Below are positions 54,633 to 62,562 of a DNA stretch of 64,000 nt, piece after piece; within the stretch, counting starts at the first letter, position 1, and each line of letters opens with the position of its first letter. The translations under genes were made by a program, and so were the position numbers. The notes below the pieces were generated by a model, which had not been told where the DNA came from, searched no databases, and worked only from the letters and a program-made list of their open reading frames with translations. The stretch spans positions 930,001 to 994,000 of the forward strand of contig NZ_CP120638.1 of the NCBI RefSeq assembly GCF_029537235.1, given 5' to 3'. The DNA is from Rhizobium sp. 32-5/1. Its GTDB lineage: Bacteria > Pseudomonadota > Alphaproteobacteria > Rhizobiales > Rhizobiaceae.

Positions 54633-55346
54633 GTGATACAACTTGGCAAACCGCCTGTCTTGGGCGATTTCGTGACCGGTGCGATTGCATCGATCACGCG
54701 GTTGATCCGTGAAAAGGAATTGAAGCCCGGCGACTATCTGCCGGCCGAAGCGGTTCTTTCGGAGCAATTTCAGGTTTCGCGGACGGTTATCCGCGAGGCG
54801 TTGCGTTCGCTGGCCGCGCTTCATCTTGTCGATCTCGGCACCGGCAAGAGACCGACCATTGCGCATCTCGACGATGCCTCCATGGCGATGACGATCGAGC
54901 ATGGCGTTGTTACCGACCAGATCGACATCCTGCAGATCTATGATGTCCGCCGCACGATTGAGGGGCGCACGGCCACGCTTGCCGCTCTCAGGCGCTCGGA
55001 GGCAGAAGCGCAGCGGATCCTCGGCCATGCCCGGGCGATGAGGGACGCTTCCAGCGATCCGGAGGCGATCATGGAACATGACATTGCCTTCCATATCGCG
55101 ATTGCCCGCGCCTCCCGAAACCCGGTTTTCGCCCTGATCATCGGTGCGTTTCAGGGCGTGACGCGCCAGACATGGCCGATCGGCTGGAAAAGCCGCGCCG
55201 ATGATGGCGAACGCCACGCGATGAATGCGCTGCATGAGGAACTCGCGCTGGCAATCGTCGACGGCAATCCCCAGGCCGCATCGACGCTGATGAACCGGCA
55301 TTTCGATCAAAGCATCAAGGCGCTGCTGACCGCAGGCCTCATCTGA
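54633..55346 (+). CDS. GntR family regulator, FadR/FCD subfamily
   Basis: A 237-residue protein from GTG 54633, with GGAGGG 8 nt upstream. The winged HTH has GDYLPAEAVLSEQFQVSRTV and IREALRSLAALHLVDL. The FCD ligand domain has IYDVRRTIEGRTATLAALRR, EHDIAFHIAIARASRNPVF and LHEELALAIVDGNPQAASTL, with the metal-binding Asp/His set. It is the first gene of an operon with an enolase-superfamily enzyme and a DMT permease and is likely its local regulator, responding to an organic acid. Confidence 0.9.
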   Translation: MIQLGKPPVLGDFVTGAIASITRLIREKELKPGDYLPAEAVLSEQFQVSRTVIREALRSLAALHLVDLGTGKRPTIAHLDDASMAMTIEHGVVTDQIDILQIYDVRRTIEGRTATLAALRRSEAEAQRILGHARAMRDASSDPEAIMEHDIAFHIAIARASRNPVFALIIGAFQGVTRQTWPIGWKSRADDGERHAMNALHEELALAIVDGNPQAASTLMNRHFDQSIKALLTAGLI

Positions 55347-55365
55347 TACGCCAGGAGAGCCTCCC

Positions 55366-56567
55366 ATGAAAATCACCGGCCTTGAAACCGTGCGCGTCGC
55401 GGAGCGCGCCAATCTTCTCTGGCTGCTCGTCCATACCGACGAAGGCATTACCGGGCTCGGGGAAACCTTTTTGGAGCCCAGACGGTCGAAGCCTATGTGC
55501 ACGAATACATCGCGCCACGGGTGATCGGTCGCGATCCGCTGCAGATCGATCTTCTGGCCGCGGACCTCGTCGGCTATCTCGGGTTTCGCTCGTCGGGCGC
55601 CGAAGTGCGGGGCAATTCGGCCTTCGACATCGCGCTCTGGGATATCTTCGGGAAAGCGACCGGCATGCCGATCGCGCAATTGCTCGGCGGCTTCACCCGC
55701 CGCGAAATCCGCACCTACAACACCTGCGCCGGCACGGAATACATCAAGAAGGCGACCGGTCAGACGACGGCCAATTACGGACTGTCGGAAGGTAAGGACT
55801 ATGACGACCTCAACGGTTTCCTGAACAATGCCGACGAGCTTGCCCATTCGCTGCTCGAGGAAGGCATCACGGCGATGAAGATCTGGCCGTTCGATGCTGC
55901 GGCGGAGAAAACCCGCGGTCAGTATATCTCGATGCCCGATCTCGACCAGGCCTTGCAGCCGTTCGAGAAGATCCGCGCGGCTGTGGGCAACAGGATGGAT
56001 ATCATGGTCGAGTTCCATTCCATGTGGCAGCTTTTGCCGGCCATGCAGATCGCCAAGGCGCTGACGCCCTACAAGACGTTCTGGCATGAAGACCCGATCA
56101 AGATGGACAGCCTGTCGAGTCTCGCCCGTTACGCAGCCGTTTCGCCGGCACCGATTTCGGCATCGGAAACGCTGGGATCACGCTGGGCATTCCGCGATCT
56201 CCTGGAAACCGGTGCGGCAGGCGTCATGATGCTCGACATATCCTGGTGCGGCGGCCTTTCGGAAGCGCGCAAGATCGCTTCCATGGCCGAGGCCTGGCAT
56301 CTGCCGGTGGCGCCGCACGATTGCACCGGGCCGGTGGTGCTCTGCGCTTCCACCCACCTGTCGCTCAATGCGCCGAATGCGCTCGTCCAGGAAAGCGTGC
56401 GGGCCTTTTATCGCACCTGGTACCGGGATCTGGTGACAGCCCTGCCGGAGGTGAAAAACGGGATGATCACCGTTCCGCCGGGTCCGGGCCTTGGCATGGA
56501 GCTCAACCCGGACCTGGACCGGGCCTTTACAGTCAGCCGCCGCCTTTCGGATGCGGCCAGCCTGTAG
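55366..56567 (+). CDS. Mandelate racemase/muconate lactonizing enzyme family protein, frameshifted as read
   Basis: A protein of 400 residues after adding one T to the T5 run at 55468-55472 (joining LGETF to FGAQTVEAYVHEYIAPRV). The start at ATG 55366 has GGAGAG upstream. The catalytic barrel has ITAMKIWPFD (Lys), metal-ligand strands IMVEFHSMW, FWHEDPI and PISASETLG, and the His in VAPHDCTGPV. This is the acid-sugar dehydratase type of active site (mannonate/galactonate relatives). The exact substrate is unknown. It is between GntR and DMT genes. Confidence 0.85.
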
Positions 56568-56599
56568 CACAAACAGAAAGACATATTGGGAGGCTTACC

Positions 56600-57520
56600 G
56601 TGACGAATATTGATACCCGCAGCGCCGGTTGGGGAGCATCAGTGATGGCGGGCCCCATGATCATGCTGCTCGGCATGCTGATGTTTGCGCTGAACGACGC
56701 CATGGGCAAATGGCTGGTGGCGAGCTACGGCCTTGGACAGGTGATCCTGATCCGCAGCCTGGCAGCCCTCGTCATTCTGGCGCCGCTCCTCTGGCAGGCG
56801 GGCCTGAAGTCGATCACCTCGGCCGAGCAGCCCTGGATGCAGTTTGCCCGCGTCGTGTTTTCCACCCTGGAGGTCTTCTGCTTCTACTATGCGGTCATGT
56901 ATCTGCCGCTGGCCGATGTCATGACCTACTGGTTGGCGGCACCGATCTATGTTGCGGCCGCCTCTCCTTTTCTGCTCGGGGAAAAAGTCGGCTGGCGGCG
57001 CTGGTGCGCCATCGCTGCCGGTTTCGTGGGCGTCATCATCACGCTGGAGCCGTCGACGGCAATGTTCACCATGCCGGCCCTTATCTCGATCGTCGGCAGC
57101 GGCGCCTTTGCCTTCATGCTCCTCTCGGGCCGAGGCCTGCGCAACACGCCGGACAAGACGCTGGTGTTCTTCCAGGTCGCAGGCGCAGGCCTTGCGGGTC
57201 TTGCCTTTGCGCCCTTCGACTGGTCGCCGATTTCATCCGGTCTGGATTTGGCATTGCTCGGGCTGCTCGGCATTGTCGCCATGGCTGCCCATATGCTGGT
57301 CAATCGCGCGTTGAAGATTTCAGACGCGGCGACGGTCGCACCCCTGCAATACACGCTTCTGCTTTGGGCTGTGGTGTTCGGGTGGATGTTCTTCGGCGAT
57401 GTGCCACGGCTTGGCATGATGGCCGGAGCGGCCCTGATCGTTGCCTCCGGTTTGTTCATCTTCTTTCGTGAGCGGCAACTGAAGAAGCGCGAAACGGTCC
57501 TGCCTGCGGTTCCGGAGTAA
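56600..57520 (+). CDS. DMT superfamily permease (EamA domains)
   Basis: A 306-residue protein from GTG 56600, with GGGAGG 6 nt upstream. There are ten hydrophobic segments in two EamA repeats: ILLGMLMFALNDAMGKWLVA-like MIMLLGMLMFALNDAMGKWL and later TVAPLQYTLLLWAVVFGWMF. It lies 32 nt after the enolase-superfamily gene and is probably in the same GntR-controlled operon, so it may move the sugar acid or its product. The direction of transport is unknown. Confidence 0.88.
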   Translation: MTNIDTRSAGWGASVMAGPMIMLLGMLMFALNDAMGKWLVASYGLGQVILIRSLAALVILAPLLWQAGLKSITSAEQPWMQFARVVFSTLEVFCFYYAVMYLPLADVMTYWLAAPIYVAAASPFLLGEKVGWRRWCAIAAGFVGVIITLEPSTAMFTMPALISIVGSGAFAFMLLSGRGLRNTPDKTLVFFQVAGAGLAGLAFAPFDWSPISSGLDLALLGLLGIVAMAAHMLVNRALKISDAATVAPLQYTLLLWAVVFGWMFFGDVPRLGMMAGAALIVASGLFIFFRERQLKKRETVLPAVPE

Positions 57521-57552
57521 TATTCACTCCGGAAGGCGATAGGCCAGGCGTG

Positions 57553-57584
57553 AAAAAAGGGGCCGGATATTTCTACCCGGCCCC
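57553..57584 (-). terminator. Terminator of the TRAP operon, minus strand
   Basis: GGGGCCGG (57559-57566) pairs with CCGGCCCC (57577-57584). On the minus strand the stem runs into six T. It sits between the two convergent catabolic operons. Confidence 0.85.
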
Positions 57585-57609
57585 CTGTTATGTCTAGGCA
57601 AGCCGAAGT

Positions 57610-58614
57610 TTACTTACGGATCGCTGCAAGCTCGGCAATGATGGCATCAACCACCTCGGCGCCGATTTCGGCCTTGTGCTTTTCATAGACGACCATCGAC
57701 TTTTCGCGAATGCGGGCCTGCTCTTCGGCGGACAGAACATTCACTTCCAGGCCGGCTGCCTTGATCTTTTCAAGCGACGTCTTGTTGAGTTCCTGGATGA
57801 CCTTGCGTTCCTCGTCACGGCCAACAACCGCGCATTCGCGCAGAGCTGCCTGTTCTTCCGGCGTATAGGTATCGAAGATCGCCTTCGAGAAGAGCAAAAG
57901 GAACGGCGTATAGGCGTGGTTCGTCTCGGTGATGTACTTCTGCACCTCGAAGAACTTCGACGTGTCGATCGTCACATAGGGATTTTCCTGCGCGTCGATC
58001 GCATTGGTTTCCAGAGCCGAGAAGACTTCACCGAAGGCCATTGGCGTTGCATTTGCGCCAAGGTTCTGGAAGGTGTCGAGGAAGATGTTGTTCTGCATGA
58101 CGCGAACCTTCATGCCCTCGAAGTCTTCCCACTTGGTGACCGGCCGAACCGAGTTCGACAGGTTGCGGAAACCGTTCTCCCAATAGGCGAGATTGACGAG
58201 GCCGGCCGCTTCCAGCTTCTCGTTCATCATGTCGCCGAACTTGCCGTCCAGCACCTGATAGGCTTCCTGTGGCGTGGCGAACAGGAACGGCAGGTCGAAG
58301 ACGCCGAGTGCCGGGATGATGCCGACCAGCGGCGATGACGAGGTTACGACGCCTTCCTGGACGCCCGAGCGCAGGGCCTGGGTTGCCTGAAGGTCGCCGC
58401 CGAGTGCGCCGCCCCAGAAGGCGGTGATCTTCAGCTTGCCGCCGGACTTTTCATCGAGGCAGGTCTGCATGGCCTTGATGCCATTGCCGACCGGATGGTC
58501 GGCATTGATGCCGTTTGAAATACGGATGTTGCGATCATTGAATTCGGCAAAAGCCGGGATCGCCGACGAGAGGGCGAAGGCAATCGCGGTGGTGGCTAGA
58601 AGCAGTTTTCTCAT
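57610..58614 (-). CDS. TRAP transporter substrate-binding protein, DctP family
   Basis: A 334-residue periplasmic protein from ATG 58614. It has a Sec signal (RKLLLATTAIAFALSSAIPA, then FA), then IRISNGINADHPVGNGIKAM and the DctP family region GMKVRVMQNNIFLDTFQNLG with the conserved Arg that binds the carboxylate. MAFGEVFSALETNAIDAQEN is also diagnostic. It captures an organic acid for the DctQM membrane subunits encoded upstream. It is last in the operon. Confidence 0.92.
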   Translation of the reverse strand: MRKLLLATTAIAFALSSAIPAFAEFNDRNIRISNGINADHPVGNGIKAMQTCLDEKSGGKLKITAFWGGALGGDLQATQALRSGVQEGVVTSSSPLVGIIPALGVFDLPFLFATPQEAYQVLDGKFGDMMNEKLEAAGLVNLAYWENGFRNLSNSVRPVTKWEDFEGMKVRVMQNNIFLDTFQNLGANATPMAFGEVFSALETNAIDAQENPYVTIDTSKFFEVQKYITETNHAYTPFLLLFSKAIFDTYTPEEQAALRECAVVGRDEERKVIQELNKTSLEKIKAAGLEVNVLSAEEQARIREKSMVVYEKHKAEIGAEVVDAIIAELAAIRK

Positions 58615-58661
58615 AATATCCTCCCTGGATGGTTGAGTGAGACTGTTTGGCTCGCCGGCAG

Positions 58662-59938
58662 TTAACGCAGCCATTGAGCAGGCACGATGACGATGTCCGG
58701 AAACAACACCAGCATGAAAAGGACAAAAACCTGTGCGGCGAGGAACGGCAACACGCCGATCGTGACCTTGCCAAGCGGGACGCGGCCCACGCCGCTGACG
58801 ACGTTGAGAACAACGCCGACGGGTGGTGTCAGAAGGCCGATGCAGCAGTTCATAATGAACATCACACCGAAATAGACAGGGTCAATGCCGGCCTGCTTGA
58901 TAATCGGCATCAGGACCGGCGTCAGGATCAGGATGGTCGGCGTCAGGTCAAGCGCGGTGCCCACGATGAGGACGAGGATCATGATGGCGAACATCAGCAG
59001 GATCGGACGGTCGATCAGCGGCTCGATATAGCCGGTGATTTCAGCCGGAATATTCGCGGCGGTAATCAACCAAGCGGACACGAGTGCGGCGCAGACCAGG
59101 AACATCACCACGGAGGTGGTCTTTGCCGCCTGAAGGATGACGCGCGGCAGATCCCGCAGGTTCAATTCCCGGTAGATGAACACGCCGACGAACAGCGCAT
59201 AGGCGGCGGCGACCACGGCGGCTTCCGTCGGCGTGACGACGCCGGCCTTGATGCCGCCCAGAATGATGACAGGCATGCCGAGCGCCCAAAGGGCCCGAGC
59301 CGTAACCCGCATGCGTTCCTTCATCGGCGTCTTCGGCAGCGCCTGAACATTGTCCTTTCGAACGACGATCAGCCACGTCACGATCAAGGCCACGCCCATC
59401 AGAAGGCCGGGCACGATGCCAGCCATGAAAAGCTGCGTGATCGACACATTGGCGGCCACGCCGAAGACGATGAACGCCATCGACGGCGGAATGACGGGCG
59501 CGATAATGCCGCCGGCTGCAATCAGACCGGCCGATCGCGGCACGTTGTAGCCGGCCGTGGCCATCATCGGGATCAAGATGGCGGCGAGTGCGGCCGTATC
59601 GGCAGCGGCCGATCCGGAAATGCTCGCCATGATGATGGCGGCCATGATGGCAACAATGCCAAGACCGCCGCGAATATGGCCGACGCAGGCAATGGCGAAT
59701 TCGATGATGCGGCGCGACAGGCCACCGGCATTCATCAGTTCGCCAGCGAGAATGAAGAAGGAATCGCCAGAAGCGTGAAGGTATCGGCGCCCCCGATCAT
59801 GTTCTGCGCGATGATCTGCGTGTTGAACATGCCCATGAACCACATGAGCACGACGCCGCAGAACATCAGCGAGAAGGCGACCGGAACGCCAATGGCCATG
59901 GCGCCGACAAGGGAGCCGATGAAAACAAGCAAGGTCAT
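58662..59938 (-). CDS. TRAP transporter large permease, DctM family, frameshifted as read
   Basis: A protein of 425 residues after adding one T next to 59759-59760 (joining FTLLAIPF to FILAGELMNAGG). The first part is MTLLVFIGSLVGAMAIGVPV. About 12 hydrophobic segments follow, including GGIIAPVIPPSMAFIVFGVA and LNLRDLPRVILQAAK. The ATG overlaps the DctQ stop codon by four bases (ATGA). It forms the sodium-coupled channel with DctQ. Confidence 0.9.
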
Positions 59939-60471
59939 TGGCTGCGCTCCGCCATCTGCTCGGCAGTCAGGTTTTCGCCGGCAAAGGCTGCGATTTCATC
60001 TTCGGTCACCCTGCCCGTCAGCAATCGGAACAAGCGTTCAAGGGCAATAACGACAATGCCCGCACCGGTGAAGAAGCCGACGCCATAGACCCAGATCATC
60101 GAGATCTTGGTGACCGGCGCGTCCATGCTGGCGTTGATCGGGTACTGCTTCCAGGTTCCCCAGAAGAAGATTGCGGAAACGCCGATGATGATGATGTTCG
60201 ACAGGATCATGCAGAGGATTCGCCCTTTGCGCCCGAAGAGGGCAACAAGCGTTTCCACCCCGACATGCGCATGCTCGCGAAATGCAACGACAGCGCCGAT
60301 GAACGTCACCCAGACAAAAAAGTAGCGCGACAGCTCGTCCGAAATATTGAGGCCGGAATTGAAGGCGTAACGCATGACGACATTGACGAACACCATGATT
60401 GCCATGCCGGACAACAGCACAATGAGCAGGAATTCAAGAAAACGGAAAAAGAGATCTGTCACCTTCTGCAT
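59935..60471 (-). CDS. TRAP transporter small permease, DctQ family
   Basis: A 178-residue protein with four membrane segments (LLIVLLSGMAIMVFVNVVMR, YFFVWVTFIGAVVAF, LCMILSNIIIIGVSAIFFW, VYGVGFFTGAGIVVIAL). DELSRYFFVWVTFIGA is the DctQ signature. The C-terminal tail is charged (DEIAAFAGENLTAEQMAER). It is encoded between the FAH-family gene (4-nt gap) and DctM (4-nt overlap), so all belong to one operon. Confidence 0.92.
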   Translation of the reverse strand: MQKVTDLFFRFLEFLLIVLLSGMAIMVFVNVVMRYAFNSGLNISDELSRYFFVWVTFIGAVVAFREHAHVGVETLVALFGRKGRILCMILSNIIIIGVSAIFFWGTWKQYPINASMDAPVTKISMIWVYGVGFFTGAGIVVIALERLFRLLTGRVTEDEIAAFAGENLTAEQMAERSQ

Positions 60472-60474
60472 GAC

Positions 60475-61644
60475 TTACGCCTTCTCCAAAAGGCCGCGGC
60501 CGGCCAGATTGCGGATAAGAGCGCCTGTGCCGAAGGTCCATTCCGGGCAAACATCGCTGCGCTCTACCCAGTTAACTAGGCGGCCGAGCCTGCTTGTCGA
60601 GATTTCAACGCGGTCGCCGATTTCGTGCGTAAAGCCCTGACCCGCCCCACGCCGATCCTTGACCGGAGCAAACATCGTGCCGAGGAAAAGAACGGCGCCA
60701 TCGGGATATTGATGATTGCGGTTGCGAAGCTGCGAGGCCAGGTTTTCCGGTGAACGGCTGATGGCCTCCATCGGGCTTTCGCCCGACATTTCAAAACCGT
60801 CTTCGCCATGAACCGTCAGCGCAACACGGACGCGGCTCAAATCTTCCATAGTGAATGTGGCGTCGAAAAGCCGGATGAACGGGCCGATCGAGCAGGAGGC
60901 GTTGTTGTCCTTGGCCTTGCCGAGCAGCAGCGCCGAGCGTCCCTCGACGTCACGCAGATTGACGTCATTGCCAAGACTGGCGCCGACGATCGTCCCATCG
61001 GAGCGCAGCACAAGCACAACTTCCGGCTCCGGGTTGTTCCACTGGGAAATCGGATGGATGCCGACCAGCGCACCGCAGCCGACCGAGGACATGGGCTGGG
61101 ACTTGGTGAAAATTTCAGCGTCGGGGCCGATACCGACTTCCAGATATTGCGACCAGAGGCCCATATCCTGCAGCAGCGCCTTGACCTTGGCGGCCTGTTC
61201 CGAACCGGCGACGAGGCCGCGAAGACTGTCACCAAGGACCGGAGCGAGTTTGCCACGAATGGCCTGGGCCCGGAGCGGATCGCCCTTGGCCTGTTCTTCG
61301 ATGACACGTTCCAGCATGCTGTCGGCAAAGGTCACGCCGGCCGCCTTGACTGCCTGCAGATCGATCGGGGCAAGGACCGTACCGTTTTCACCGGAGAGGA
61401 AGCTGTCGAGGGAGCCAATATCCGGCAGGCCGGAGGCGTTGCGCAGCACAGCGACAAGATTTTCCGTTTCGAGGAGGCCTGACATGGTGGCGCGAATGCC
61501 TGTCAGGTCCAGAACGCGACCGCCTGTGATCATCACGGGGCACGGGCCGGCATTTGCCTTTGACCAGACTCGTCCGACCAGAAGAGCATCGGCGGCATCA
61601 TCCGGCAAGATGGATTCGGCATGCAGCATACGTTCAGGAATCAA
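60475..61644 (-). CDS. Fumarylacetoacetate hydrolase family protein
   Basis: A protein of 389 residues from TTG 61644, preferred because GGAGG at 61652-61656 lies 7 nt upstream; a TTG at 61713 overlaps a regulatory palindrome, and ATG 61629 is also possible. The FAH domain in the second half has VGIGPDAEIFTKSQPMSSVG, QWNNPEPEVVLVLRSDG, ASLGNDVNLRDVEGRSALLL and LFLGTMFAP, with the expected metal-binding Glu/Asp residues. FAH enzymes hydrolyse C-C bonds of diketo acids or act as dehydratases of keto-deoxy sugar acids. The substrate should be the acid carried by the adjacent TRAP system. Confidence 0.88.
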   Translation of the reverse strand: MIPERMLHAESILPDDAADALLVGRVWSKANAGPCPVMITGGRVLDLTGIRATMSGLLETENLVAVLRNASGLPDIGSLDSFLSGENGTVLAPIDLQAVKAAGVTFADSMLERVIEEQAKGDPLRAQAIRGKLAPVLGDSLRGLVAGSEQAAKVKALLQDMGLWSQYLEVGIGPDAEIFTKSQPMSSVGCGALVGIHPISQWNNPEPEVVLVLRSDGTIVGASLGNDVNLRDVEGRSALLLGKAKDNNASCSIGPFIRLFDATFTMEDLSRVRVALTVHGEDGFEMSGESPMEAISRSPENLASQLRNRNHQYPDGAVLFLGTMFAPVKDRRGAGQGFTHEIGDRVEISTSRLGRLVNWVERSDVCPEWTFGTGALIRNLAGRGLLEKA

Positions 61645-61694
61645 ATCTCGTCCTCCCAGTCCGACAAACCTGCCCTCCAGCACAGCTTGCCCTA

Positions 61695-61713
61695 TTGTCA
61701 GGATGTCTGACAA
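61695..61713. promoter_or_regulatory. Candidate GntR (FCD) operator upstream of the FAH-family gene
   Basis: A palindrome TTGTCAG-N5-CTGACAA (61695-61713) lies between the GntR gene and the FAH-TRAP genes, about 50 bp before the preferred FAH start. It resembles FadR/LldR-type operators (TnGTnnnACnA core). A possible -10 element (TACTAG) lies just upstream on the minus strand. Confidence 0.65.
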
Positions 61714-61812
61714 CGCTCCGCGTGTCTTTCTAGTATGACTTTTCCCACCTGTCCAGAGCAGAAGATCCGCAGCCCGCTAAAACCTGCAGGCGAATTCCTC
61801 TGCGCCAGCCCC

Positions 61813-62529
61813 TCAGGATATTTCGAGCGTCAGGTCCAGTCGCGCGGCCGCTCCAATGAGGTGGCTGCGCATGGCGGCGCGGGCCTTCATCGGGTCCCGC
61901 GTTACCACGGCGTCGCGGATGGCGACGTGTTCTGCGATCGTGGTTTCGACGATTTCCTCAAGCACGGCAGCAGCGCGTGCCGCGTTAATGGCAAGACTGA
62001 TGCGCTCGGCGATAAAGCCGACGAACAGCGGAAAATACTCGTTGCGGGTGGCTATCGCCAAAGCCCGGTGAAAAGCGAGATCGGCAACGATTCCCTGGTC
62101 CGTCCATTTCTCGGCGCCGGTCATCCGCGCAAGCGCGTCGTCCAGTTTTTTCAGATCGTCATCGTTGTGATGAACGGCAGCAAGGCCAGCGGCTTCGATT
62201 TCCAGCGGCATGCGCAACTGGAAGAGGCTGCGGAAGGTCTCGCGATCACTCAGTGCGGTCTGCTCGATACGAATAGCGCCTCGGCCCTGAGCCTCCAGAA
62301 CGAAGGCGCCGACACCCTGGCGTGTCTCCACCAGTCCCTCGTTGCGCAACTGGGCGATGGCTTCGCGCACCACGGACCTGCTGACGCCGAAGGTCTTGGC
62401 AAGAAGATGCTCGGTCGGCAGCCTTTCGCCAGGCGCGATGCGGCCTTCCGTGATTTCCTTGCCGATATGGCCGGCAATGCGCGCCGGGAGATGCTCGTTC
62501 CGTCTGATCTGGCTGAAGTCCGCCGTCAT
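61813..62529 (-). CDS. GntR family regulator, FadR/FCD subfamily
   Basis: A 238-residue protein. The winged HTH has GKEITEGRIAPGERLPTEHL, KTFGVSRSVVREAIAQLRNE and GVGAFVLEAQG. The FCD domain has ELRLALE-like FQLRMPLEIEAAGLAAVH and DLAFHRALAIATRNEYF with the metal His/Asp residues. It is encoded between the FAD-linked oxidase gene (33-nt gap) and the FAH-TRAP genes. It is the likely repressor acting at the palindrome 61695-61713. Confidence 0.92.
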   Translation of the reverse strand: MTADFSQIRRNEHLPARIAGHIGKEITEGRIAPGERLPTEHLLAKTFGVSRSVVREAIAQLRNEGLVETRQGVGAFVLEAQGRGAIRIEQTALSDRETFRSLFQLRMPLEIEAAGLAAVHHNDDDLKKLDDALARMTGAEKWTDQGIVADLAFHRALAIATRNEYFPLFVGFIAERISLAINAARAAAVLEEIVETTIAEHVAIRDAVVTRDPMKARAAMRSHLIGAAARLDLTLEIS

Positions 62530-62562
62530 GCCATTGTCCGTTCCTGATGATGCCAGACTATT

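Noticed and set aside
58647-60050. 467-codon plus-strand frame opposite the TRAP permease genes
   Set aside because: His/Asp/Arg-rich shadow composition. The minus strand encodes DctM and DctQ.
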